This document shows positions 1 through 7,664 of a DNA stretch of 14,171 nucleotides, in pieces. Both the position numbers and the translations under genes were made by a program. The stretch's first letter is position 1. Each line of letters opens with the position of its first letter. The stretch is taken from NCBI GenBank assembly GCA_902492895.1, contig CABUNG010000046.1, forward strand, positions 1 to 14,171, read 5' to 3'. The notes beneath the pieces were generated by a model. The model saw only the letters and a program-made list of their open reading frames with translations, was not told the origin of the DNA and did not search any database. This DNA comes from an uncultured Oscillospiraceae bacterium (GTDB taxonomy: Bacteria; Bacillota; Clostridia; Oscillospirales; Acutalibacteraceae).

Positions 1-225
1 GCCATTTATAAAAATGATATTCAAATTTGGCCTGAAGAAGAGGATTGGGCTATCATCAAACATGGTGCGCCCGTGGATTTCCCGACTTTAACAATTCAGC
101 TGGCTGTCGGCGATAAGGTGAGAATTGAGGGGACAGCTGGAAAAGACGATGGAACCTTTGGACAGGGAAATCCGAATGCCAGCCTTCCGTCAGGAGGAAA
201 CCGAATTCTTCTCGATCCGGTTATT
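1..225 (+). repeat. Domain repeat, copy 1 (C-terminal part only)
   Basis: The translation opens with AIYKN, then IWP, VDFP, a GD pair, IEG and ends in DPVI. These landmarks recur in the same order in the copy at 700-912. About 28 of about 71 positions are identical by hand alignment. Base composition is lower in GC (about 47% over 1-240) than in the second copy. Confidence 0.7.
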
Positions 226-1044
226 ACCAAGAAACCTGCTCAAACAACATCGGATGAATCTACCACATCACAGGAATCCACAACATCGGAGAATTCCGGC
301 ACCGTTTCTCCGGAATCCACCGTCTCCGAGGCTCCCAAGGGCACCACGGTCAGTGCCCGTGCGGAACTGCTGAAATCCCTGGAAGCGGGTAAAGTACTGG
401 CGGATTCTGTTTGGAAACCCGTGTTCACGAATGCGAACTCGGTGGACTGGAACGACATGACGGCCTATGCGGAGACCTTCAGTTTTGCCGGCAACTGGTC
501 CCTGCCCTATGTGTGGATGCCGGAGAACGGCGGGGTTGTTCTGAACGCCAACCAGTGGGCGACCGGCGGTCCCTTCTGGGATAAAGCGGGCATTTCCTAC
601 ACCTCGCCCAAAGCGCAGAAGGTCGTTCTCAAGGCTGGCGACATCAAGACCATTTCGGCCGGAACCGAGACCGCCCTGAGCACAGTGGAAGGCCGGGTGG
701 CGATCTACAAAAACGGTGCGAAAATCTGGCCGAAGGACAAGGATTTCGTCTCTGTCAAGCAGGGGGTATCGGTGGATTTCCCCGAACTGGAACTGACCCT
801 GAAAAAGGGCGACGTGATCGTCATTGAGGGCTACGGCGCCAAGGTCGGTGGAGAGATCAACGACGACGTCGGCGGCTCTTGGGAGAACCAGATTCTGATG
901 GATCCCGTGATCTTCATTCCCGATGATCAAACCGGCGGAAACAATCCCGGCACCGGCGTATCCTCCCTGCCGCTGTTCATCGGAGCGCTCCTCTGCGCCG
1001 GAGCGGCCGGAGCGGTGGTCTGCGCCAGAAAGCGCCGTGCGTAA
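1..1044 (+). CDS. Surface-anchored repeat protein, 5'-truncated by the window edge
   Basis: The reading frame is open from base 1, so the protein starts upstream; the GTG at 73 lies inside a conserved repeat and is not a credible start. The visible 347 residues are a beta-rich domain end (1-225), a linker rich in Ser, Thr and Glu (about 235-350), a second full domain (about 350-915), then a short Gly/Asn stretch with NPGTG (943-957), a hydrophobic segment (about 967-1023) and a tail ending in RKRRA. That ending is typical of Gram-positive surface proteins held by a membrane anchor or a sortase. NPGTG resembles the NPxTG variants of the sortase signal, but this is inference. No catalytic motif is visible; the repeated domain looks like an adhesive or carbohydrate-binding module. 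A terminator follows directly, so the gene probably ends its own transcript and may not belong to the operon downstream. Confidence 0.8.
   Translation, partial: AIYKNDIQIWPEEEDWAIIKHGAPVDFPTLTIQLAVGDKVRIEGTAGKDDGTFGQGNPNASLPSGGNRILLDPVITKKPAQTTSDESTTSQESTTSENSGTVSPESTVSEAPKGTTVSARAELLKSLEAGKVLADSVWKPVFTNANSVDWNDMTAYAETFSFAGNWSLPYVWMPENGGVVLNANQWATGGPFWDKAGISYTSPKAQKVVLKAGDIKTISAGTETALSTVEGRVAIYKNGAKIWPKDKDFVSVKQGVSVDFPELELTLKKGDVIVIEGYGAKVGGEINDDVGGSWENQILMDPVIFIPDDQTGGNNPGTGVSSLPLFIGALLCAGAAGAVVCARKRRA
700..912 (+). repeat. Domain repeat, copy 2 (C-terminal part of the full domain)
   Basis: This stretch carries the same landmarks as copy 1 (AIYKN, IWP, VDFP, GD, IEG, DPVI). Here the upstream half of the domain is also present from about 350, with aromatic motifs such as NWSLPYVW. 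A 225-base sample at 481-720 is about 61% GC. Confidence 0.7.
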
Positions 1045-1083
1045 TATCATCCGGCTTTAAGTCCAACAGTCGAATCGGAGTGG

Positions 1084-1138
1084 GCCCCGGCTCTTTTATG
1101 CAACACGTATAGCCTGGATAAAAGAGACGGGGCTTTTT
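1084..1138 (+). terminator. Intrinsic terminator after the surface-protein gene
   Basis: GCCCCG (1084-1089) pairs with CGGGGC (1128-1133). CTCTTTTAT (1091-1099) pairs with ATAAAAGAG (1118-1126), leaving one G-A mismatch and an 18-base loop. A run of five T follows (1134-1138). This is a textbook Rho-independent terminator for + strand transcription. The T run ends only 35 bases before the next gene's start. Confidence 0.9.
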
Positions 1139-1157
1139 CTGCCCATTTACCAAACAC

Positions 1158-1165
1158 AAAGGGGA
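1158..1165 (+). promoter_or_regulatory. Ribosome binding site choosing TTG 1174
   Basis: AAAGGGGA lies 8 bases before TTG 1174 but only 2 bases before the alternative in-frame TTG at 1168, so 1174 is the better start. Confidence 0.55.
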
Positions 1166-1173
1166 TCTTGCAA

Positions 1174-2484
1174 TTGGAAAAGAAGATACGGATCGCCGTT
1201 TTGGGCTGCGGCGGCCGGGGCATGTTTGCCTATGCGCCTTACCTGAAGGATTTTGACAATGTGGAGATCGTGGCCGCAGCGGAACCGATCGAAGAACGCC
1301 TCATCCGCTTTGCACGGGACTATCATTTGTCCCCCGATCAGTGCTATCGGACGGCGGAGGAGTTTTACGAGAAACCCCGCATGGCGGATGTGGTCTTTAT
1401 CTGCACGCAGGACCAGCAGCACTACGATCACGCTATGAGCGCGCTGCGGCTGGGCTACGACATTCTGCTTGAAAAACCGGTGTCCAACCGGCCGGAATAC
1501 TGTATCGCCATCGCCAACGAGGCCAAACGGCTGGGCCGGGTGGTGCTCGTCTGCCACGTGCTGCGCTACACGCCTTTTTATCAGAAGATCAAGGAACTCA
1601 TCACCGGCGGCCGGATCGGCCAGGTGATATCGCTGCACCAGTTTGAGAACGTGGGATATTGGCACTTCGCTCACAGCTTCGTGCGGGGGCTCTGGAACAA
1701 TTCGGATGAAACCTCACCCATGATCCTCGCCAAATGCTGCCACGATCTGGATATCATCCTTTGGCTGATGGGGCAGGACTGCCGGCGTGTGTCGTCTTTC
1801 GGGAGCCTGATGACCTTCATGGAGCAAAACGCTCCGGAGGGCTGCACCGGCCGCTGCATCGACGGCTGCGCCATACAGGACAGCTGTCCCTATGACGCGC
1901 TCAAAATCTATCTGACGGGCAAACAGGGACTGGAACAGCTGCACGGAGGATGGCCGGTCACCGCCGTGGTGCTGGAACCGGATCGGGAAAAGCTGATGGA
2001 GGCGCTGGAAACCGGCCCCTACGGCCGCTGCGTCTACCACTGCAACAACAACGTGGTGGATCATCAGGTGGTCAACATGGAGTTCATGGACGGTGTGACG
2101 GCTTCTCTGACCATGTGCGGATTTACAGCCGAAGTGACGAGGGAAATCAAAATCATGGGTACCCTAGGCGAAATCAACGGAGATATGGACCGGAATGTCA
2201 TCACGGTCAAACGCTTCGGGGAAGAGGAGGACGTGATCGACGTCACCAAACTGACCACCGACCTTTCGGGTCATGGCGGCGGGGAAAACCGGCTGCTGCG
2301 GGATCTGTTCCATATGGTCGAAGGGGTTGGCTCCGCCAACACGGCGCTGACTTCTATCGACAAATCGGTGCAGAGCCATATCATGGCCTTTGCGGCGGAG
2401 CGGTCCAGGCTGGAGAACGGCCGTCCGGTGGATCTCGATGAGATTTACAGAGAATGCAATGCCCCCAATACGCTAGCTATTTGA
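1174..2484 (+). CDS. Gfo/Idh/MocA-family NAD(P)-dependent oxidoreductase with cysteine cluster
   Basis: This 436-residue cytoplasmic protein should oxidise or reduce a sugar or sugar derivative with NAD(P). The N-terminal Rossmann fold shows GCGGRG at residues 11-16. The family EKP motif at 100-102 supplies the active-site lysine K101, and CCHDLD around H190-D193 is the usual catalytic His/Asp region. A cysteine-rich insertion (C224, C228, C232, C238) together with C286 and C290 looks like a structural metal site, probably zinc; this is inference. The C-terminal part has the standard beta-sheet domain (VVNMEF, then TREIKIMGTLGEI). The protein is longer than the common 330-380 residues because of the Cys insertion. 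It is the first gene of the train and lies 48 bases before the GH2 gene, which suggests processing of a sugar released by that enzyme. The exact substrate cannot be told. The start is TTG 1174. Confidence 0.88.
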   Translation: MEKKIRIAVLGCGGRGMFAYAPYLKDFDNVEIVAAAEPIEERLIRFARDYHLSPDQCYRTAEEFYEKPRMADVVFICTQDQQHYDHAMSALRLGYDILLEKPVSNRPEYCIAIANEAKRLGRVVLVCHVLRYTPFYQKIKELITGGRIGQVISLHQFENVGYWHFAHSFVRGLWNNSDETSPMILAKCCHDLDIILWLMGQDCRRVSSFGSLMTFMEQNAPEGCTGRCIDGCAIQDSCPYDALKIYLTGKQGLEQLHGGWPVTAVVLEPDREKLMEALETGPYGRCVYHCNNNVVDHQVVNMEFMDGVTASLTMCGFTAEVTREIKIMGTLGEINGDMDRNVITVKRFGEEEDVIDVTKLTTDLSGHGGGENRLLRDLFHMVEGVGSANTALTSIDKSVQSHIMAFAAERSRLENGRPVDLDEIYRECNAPNTLAI

Positions 2485-2494
2485 CGGAACGCGG

Positions 2495-2507
2495 CCCGAT
2501 GGTCGGG
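2495..2507 (+). other. Short perfect hairpin upstream of the GH2 gene
   Basis: CCCGA (2495-2499) and TCGGG (2503-2507) form a 5-bp stem with a 3-base loop, just before the AGAAAGGA ribosome binding site (2513-2520). There is no T run, so it is not a terminator. It might affect translation or message stability, but chance is also possible at this GC content. Confidence 0.25.
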
Positions 2508-2532
2508 GGCGGAGAAAGGAAATGGTTTCGGT

Positions 2533-4794
2533 ATGAGCAGAATCGTGCGGAATGGGAACCGGGACTGGCTGTTTCGGCCGGCTTTTGATCCCTCTTGGAT
2601 GAAAAAAGAGGCGGAGGAAGCGGCCTTTGAAACGGTGCATCTGCCCCATATCAACCGCGCCTTGCCCTTTAACGGGTTTGACGAGACTGTCAATCAATTC
2701 GTATCGGTCTATCGGAAGCATTTGATTCCGGATCCCGCCTGGCACGGCCGCCGGGTGCGGATTCGGTTCGAAGGCGTGATGGCGGCCGCCGAAGTCAGAC
2801 TTAACGGCCTCCCTGTGGCTTCTCACATGGGAGGCTATACCCCCTTCGAGGCGGATATCACCGAAGCGCTCCGTTTCGGTGAGGACAACGTTCTGGCGGT
2901 CAAGGTGGATTCCCGGGAACTGCCCGGGGTCCCGCCTTTCGGGGGACAGCTCGATTATTTGACCTACGGCGGTATCTATCGGGACGTCACCCTGCTGGTG
3001 ACGGAGCCGGTATATATCGAGAATGCGCAGATTCTGGCTGAAGAACTGCTCAGCGATTCGCCCCGGATCCGGGCCCGGGTTTTTCTGAAAAATACGCTCG
3101 GGCGGAAGGAAACCGCACACGTGCGGGTGGAAATTGCCGACAGTGAGACAGTCGTGGCCTGTGGGGAAGGGGCCGTTTCCCTGTCGGCGGACGGGGAAAC
3201 CGCTATGAGCGAACTGGAACTCTCCCTGTCCTGCAGACCGGAGCTGTGGGAGCTCGATCGGCCGAAACGGTATCAGGCCTCGGTCTTACTGGAAGCCGGA
3301 GGCTGTACCGACCGCTTTACCGTTCAAACCGGTTTCCGGGATGCCCGCTTTACCGAAAAAGGTTTCTTTCTCAATGGGCGGCCGGTAAAAATCCGGGGAC
3401 TCAACCGCCATCAGGCTTATCCGTATGTGGGGTACGCCATGCCGGAGAGGATGCAGAAAAAGGATGCCGATATCCTCAAAGAGGAGCTGGGCATCCATTT
3501 GGTGCGCACCTCTCATTATCCCCAGTCTCCGCATTTTCTCGACCGATGTGACGAGATCGGGCTGATGGTGTTCGAAGAGCTGCCGGGCTGGCAGCATGTG
3601 GGGGATGAGGCGTGGAAGAAGGCAGCGGAAGACAGCTTGCGGGAAATGATCCAGCGGGACTGGAACCATCCCGCCATCGTCATGTGGGGGGTTCGGATCA
3701 ACGAATCCCAGGATTTTCACGACTTTTATGTCCGCACCAACCGCATAGCTCACGAGCTGGATCCGGTCCGCCAGACAGGCGGAGTACGGGCCATTGATCA
3801 CAGCGAATTTCTCGAAGACGTCTACACGGGCAACGATTTTGTCTACAGCGGCGCCAACACCATTCTGCGGGATCAGAAAGAGGTGACGGGGCTCGATCAC
3901 GATGTCCCGTATCTCGTCACCGAGTTCTGCGGCCATATGTATCCCACCAAACGGTTCGATCAGGAAGAGCGGCTCATCGAACACGCACGGCGCCATGCCG
4001 CCGTGCACGATATGGCAGCCCGGCAGGAGAACAGCTGCGGCGCCGTGGCATGGTGTGCTTTCGATTACAATACCCACAGCCAGTTCGGCAGCGGGGATAA
4101 AACGGCTTATCACGGCGTCATGGACGCATTTCGTCTTCCCAAATATGCGGCCTATTTCTATATGAGCCAGATGCCGCCTGAGAAAAAAGGCGTGCTGCAG
4201 GCGGCCACGGTCGCCTGCATCGGAGAGCGCAGCGGGGGAGGGGTATCGCCCCTGACCGTCTATACGAATTACGATTATGTGACGATTTATTCCGGCGATC
4301 AGAAGCTGGGAACCTATTATCCCCGCACGGATCTGTATCCGGGGCTGGACCACCCGCCCATTGTCGCGGACCAGGGACTCGAATTTCTCTGGGGTGAACA
4401 TTGGAAGGGCCTGCGGATCGAGGCTTATTGGAACGGAAGCCTGGCCGAGACACAGGACTTCACCCCCTCGCCCCACACCGAGCGCCTGACGGCACAGGCG
4501 GACGATGCCTGCCTGTTCGCGGACGGTTCGGATACCACGCGGGTGGTTTTCCGTCTGGAGGACCAAAACGGGCATCTCCTGCCTTTCAACCGGGAGGTGC
4601 TGGAGCTCGCACTTTCGGGTCCGGCGCGTCTGATCGGCCCGGAAGTGCAGCCGCTTCCGGGCGGCTGTGCGGCGGTTTGGGTCCGGGCGGGAACGGTGCC
4701 CGGCCGGGTTATGCTCACAGCCCGGGCCGGAGGTTTGGAAGCCCGGCCGGTGGAGCTGGAGATTTTGCCGTTGGAAGGAGAGGACAGCCGATGA
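2533..4794 (+). CDS. Glycoside hydrolase family 2, beta-galactosidase-like
   Basis: This 753-residue protein should cleave beta-linked terminal sugars by the retaining mechanism. It has no signal peptide, so it acts on imported oligosaccharides in the cytoplasm. The order is a jelly-roll sugar-binding domain (about 10-165), an immunoglobulin-like domain (about 170-270), a TIM barrel (about 275-560) and C-terminal beta domains (about 580-750). NHPAIVMWGVRINES gives the acid/base E391, and LVTEFCG gives the nucleophile E464. FDYNTH near D511 is typical of a beta-galactosidase-annotated GH2 clade. The position of the glucuronidase NxK motif reads AYH, which argues against beta-glucuronidase. Galactosidase is the best guess; another beta-glycoside is possible. 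A ribosome binding site lies 12 bases before the ATG. The stop overlaps the next start in ATGA, so translation is probably coupled. Confidence 0.9.
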   Translation: MSRIVRNGNRDWLFRPAFDPSWMKKEAEEAAFETVHLPHINRALPFNGFDETVNQFVSVYRKHLIPDPAWHGRRVRIRFEGVMAAAEVRLNGLPVASHMGGYTPFEADITEALRFGEDNVLAVKVDSRELPGVPPFGGQLDYLTYGGIYRDVTLLVTEPVYIENAQILAEELLSDSPRIRARVFLKNTLGRKETAHVRVEIADSETVVACGEGAVSLSADGETAMSELELSLSCRPELWELDRPKRYQASVLLEAGGCTDRFTVQTGFRDARFTEKGFFLNGRPVKIRGLNRHQAYPYVGYAMPERMQKKDADILKEELGIHLVRTSHYPQSPHFLDRCDEIGLMVFEELPGWQHVGDEAWKKAAEDSLREMIQRDWNHPAIVMWGVRINESQDFHDFYVRTNRIAHELDPVRQTGGVRAIDHSEFLEDVYTGNDFVYSGANTILRDQKEVTGLDHDVPYLVTEFCGHMYPTKRFDQEERLIEHARRHAAVHDMAARQENSCGAVAWCAFDYNTHSQFGSGDKTAYHGVMDAFRLPKYAAYFYMSQMPPEKKGVLQAATVACIGERSGGGVSPLTVYTNYDYVTIYSGDQKLGTYYPRTDLYPGLDHPPIVADQGLEFLWGEHWKGLRIEAYWNGSLAETQDFTPSPHTERLTAQADDACLFADGSDTTRVVFRLEDQNGHLLPFNREVLELALSGPARLIGPEVQPLPGGCAAVWVRAGTVPGRVMLTARAGGLEARPVELEILPLEGEDSR

Positions 4795-7664
4795 AGGGCA
4801 AGAAGCTGGCGGCTATCTTCGGCTGTCTCTCGCTGCTGCTCGGTATTCTGCCGGCTGCAGCTTTGGCAGACGAAACGGCTCCCACGGTTTCCGATCGGTT
4901 TTCCGAGAGCCTGATGGACCGGGACAACACCTACGCCGCCTATCTGGAGAGCATCTCCGATTTTGCGGCGGCCGGTTCCGTCACGCTGCCTCCCGACCGC
5001 TTTACCGTCGGCGGGGAAGCCGCCGTCCCAGAGGTATACGAAGGAAAAAACGCGCTGAAGCTGGAGGGGGAAGGGGAGAGTTTCGAAACAGAGGTAACCG
5101 TCGAACAGGCCGGAGTATTCGAGTTGGAATTCCTCTATTACGCCATACCGGGGAATAGCCGGGACGTGGAATTGGGGCTCGAAATCGACGGGTCCTTTCC
5201 ATTCAGTGAGGCAGCGGGCATCACCCTGGAACGGGCGTGGAAAAATGAAACCACCATTCAAACCGACGCCGTTACCGGCAGTCAGTACAGCCCCCGCCAG
5301 GTGGAAAGCCCGATGTGGCTCACCACCCGGCTGAAAAACCGCGACGGCCGATACCGGTACGCGTACCGGCTGTATCTGTCGGAAGGAACGCACACCCTAC
5401 GCTTCACCGCCCTGCAGGCCGCTTTTGCCTTCGGCGGATGCACCTTGGTTCCGCCCGAGACGCGTTCTTCCTATGCAGATTATGTCGCGCAGCACGGACA
5501 GCCGGAGGCCGGCAGCTACATACACACATACGAGGCGGAGGAAGCCTCTCTCAAGTCAGCCAGGACCTTGGCGCCCGCCAGTGACCGGACCAGTCCGAAC
5601 ACCTCACCGTATCATGTTTCCAAGATCCGGATGAACGTGATCGGACAGAATTGGTCGGAACCGGGTCAGTGGATCGAATGGACGATCGACGTTCCGGAGG
5701 ACGGGTATTACGAGCTGCATTTCCGTTACCGGCAGGATGGGGTCAAGGGCCTGCCCACCAACCGGATTTTGACCTTGGACGGCGAGACGCCTTTTGAAGA
5801 GGCGTACACCGTGGCCTTCCCCTATACCGAGGGGTGGAGTTCGGTGGGACTACGGGACAAAAACGGAGGAAATGCGGCGGTATATCTTGAGGCGGGGCAT
5901 TCGTATACCCTGCGTCTGGAAACCACAACCGGCGAGCTGACCGCCTCTCTATACGACCTGGACAACGTTGTGTACAGCTTAAACGAGCTGTATCGTCAGA
6001 TCATCATGATCACCGGTGTCTCCCCCGATAAGTACCAGGATTACAACCTGGATACCAGCATCGAGCGGCTGGCCGAAAGGCTGACAGAGGCGGCCGCCGC
6101 CCTTCGCGCGGCATATGCCGACGTGGTGGCCCTGTCGGGCGGCCGGGGCAATCAGGCCGAGCTTCTCAGCCGGTTTGCCCATCAGCTGGAGACCTTTGTC
6201 GAGGAACCCGATACCATTCCGCTGCGGCTGTCCGCCTTCAAGGACAACATCAGCGCCCTGTCCGCCTGGCTGATGGATATCCGGCTGCAGCCCCTGCTGC
6301 TGGACACCATCACCGTCTGCTCCCCCGGGGCGGAACTGCCCCGGGCCACGGACACTTTCTGGGAAAAAGTGAAGCACGAGTTTGCCGCCTTTTTTGTCTC
6401 CTTCATGGAGGACTACAGCAACATTGGATTTGAATCCCAGCAGGAAAACATCACCCTCTGGCTCAATTCGGGACGGGATCAGGCCCAGGTTATCAAAGCC
6501 ATGGTCAGCGACATGTTCACGCCCAAAACCGGTATCGGTGTGAATATCAAGCTGGTCAACGCGACCCTGGTCCAGGCCTATCTGTCGGGCAACTATCCGG
6601 ATGTCTCCATCATGCAGGGGAGGGGGCAGCCGGTCAATCTGGCTGCCCGGGGCGCCCTGCTGCCGCTGGACGGCTTCGACGGGTTCGACGAGGTTCTAAA
6701 CCGGTTTCAGGCATCCGCCTCCGTTCCATATCGGCTGGACGGGAAAACCTACGCCCTGCCCGATTCCCAGAGCTTTTTTATGCTTTTCTACCGCAAGGAC
6801 GTGTTCGCTGAACTCGGCATCGAACCGCCCAAAACGTGGAATGCCCTGCGGGAGGTGTCCAGCACCCTGCAGCGCAACAATATGGAAGTGGGCCTGCCCT
6901 ACACCAGCATCGACGCCAGCGGCGCCGTGGATTCGGGCATGGCCGCCCGCAACATCTTTTCCGCTCTGCTGCTTCAAAACGGCGGAAAAATGTACGCAGA
7001 CGACCTGACCGGCACCGCTCTGTCGGAGGACGCCGCCCAGCAGGCTTTTCTGGACTGGTGTGAATTCTATAAGCTCTATGATATGCCCCTGACCTACGAT
7101 TTTTATAACCGCTTCCGCACGGGGGAGATGCCGCTTGGCATCGCGGATTACACCATGTACAACCAGCTTACCACCGCCGCGCCTGAAATCCGCGGACTGT
7201 GGGAGATGCAGCCGATCCCCGGTACCCTGGACGATGAGGGGAATCTCGACATCACCCAGGGGAGTGCCGGCACGGCCTGTATGATTCTCGCCAAAACCGA
7301 ACATCCCGATGCCGCTTGGAAGTTCCTCGACTGGTGGACTTCCGCAGAAGCCCAGACCCGCTACATCGGGGATATCGAGGCGGTGATGGGCGTGGCGGCG
7401 CGGTATCCCACCTCCAACCTGGAGGCGTTCGGCAACATCCACTGGACCCGGCAGGAATCCGCCGTATTGACCGCGCAGCGGGAGAGCATCGAAGAGATCC
7501 CCGAAGTAGTAGGCGGCTATTATCTGGTCCGGGGTCTGGACAACGCCTTCCGGGAGGCTGTGCTGGAGGGACGCAATCCGCGAGAGGCTCTGCTGGTTTG
7601 GGACCGCAGCGTCAACGCGGAAATCCAAAGAAAACGGGAGGAGTTCCAATATGACCGTCACTGA
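4791..7664 (+). CDS. Modular ABC transporter sugar-binding protein (CBM-like modules + SBP)
   Basis: This is the extracellular substrate receptor of the ABC importer encoded next. The 957 residues far exceed the usual 420-550 of a family 1 binding protein. A signal peptide covers residues 1-26, with cleavage likely after ALA. A beta-rich domain follows (about 55-230), then a CBM35/CBM6-like module beginning YEAEEASL at 247 (to about 392), a helical connector (about 393-550), and the binding domain (about 550-945) with typical features such as PDVSIMQGRG, MLFYRKDVF and KFLDWWTS. No lipobox sits at a normal place: C12 is too near the N-terminus. The usual lipid anchor therefore seems to be missing. 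The ATG at 4791 is preceded by GGAAGGAGAGG and overlaps the GH2 stop by 4 bases; an in-frame upstream start lies inside GH2 and is rejected. The module names rest on sequence feel, not on a search. Confidence 0.87.
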   Translation: MKGKKLAAIFGCLSLLLGILPAAALADETAPTVSDRFSESLMDRDNTYAAYLESISDFAAAGSVTLPPDRFTVGGEAAVPEVYEGKNALKLEGEGESFETEVTVEQAGVFELEFLYYAIPGNSRDVELGLEIDGSFPFSEAAGITLERAWKNETTIQTDAVTGSQYSPRQVESPMWLTTRLKNRDGRYRYAYRLYLSEGTHTLRFTALQAAFAFGGCTLVPPETRSSYADYVAQHGQPEAGSYIHTYEAEEASLKSARTLAPASDRTSPNTSPYHVSKIRMNVIGQNWSEPGQWIEWTIDVPEDGYYELHFRYRQDGVKGLPTNRILTLDGETPFEEAYTVAFPYTEGWSSVGLRDKNGGNAAVYLEAGHSYTLRLETTTGELTASLYDLDNVVYSLNELYRQIIMITGVSPDKYQDYNLDTSIERLAERLTEAAAALRAAYADVVALSGGRGNQAELLSRFAHQLETFVEEPDTIPLRLSAFKDNISALSAWLMDIRLQPLLLDTITVCSPGAELPRATDTFWEKVKHEFAAFFVSFMEDYSNIGFESQQENITLWLNSGRDQAQVIKAMVSDMFTPKTGIGVNIKLVNATLVQAYLSGNYPDVSIMQGRGQPVNLAARGALLPLDGFDGFDEVLNRFQASASVPYRLDGKTYALPDSQSFFMLFYRKDVFAELGIEPPKTWNALREVSSTLQRNNMEVGLPYTSIDASGAVDSGMAARNIFSALLLQNGGKMYADDLTGTALSEDAAQQAFLDWCEFYKLYDMPLTYDFYNRFRTGEMPLGIADYTMYNQLTTAAPEIRGLWEMQPIPGTLDDEGNLDITQGSAGTACMILAKTEHPDAAWKFLDWWTSAEAQTRYIGDIEAVMGVAARYPTSNLEAFGNIHWTRQESAVLTAQRESIEEIPEVVGGYYLVRGLDNAFREAVLEGRNPREALLVWDRSVNAEIQRKREEFQYDRH

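Noticed and set aside
2495..2507. Terminator between the oxidoreductase and GH2 genes
   Set aside because: The hairpin is short and has no T run, and the next gene follows within 26 bases.
3286..4575. Minus-strand open frame of 429 codons opposite GH2
   Set aside because: It lies wholly inside a clear GH2 gene with both catalytic glutamates, and its translation shows no recognisable domain.
4401..4790. N-terminal extension of the binding protein back to an ATG at 4401
   Set aside because: It would overlap 390 bases of GH2 and place the clear signal peptide in the middle of the protein. ATG 4791 has a good ribosome binding site.
4830..4848. Lipobox at C12 of the binding protein (IFGC)
   Set aside because: Only about 11 residues precede the cysteine, too short for a normal lipoprotein signal, and the hydrophobic stretch continues after it to an ALA cleavage site.
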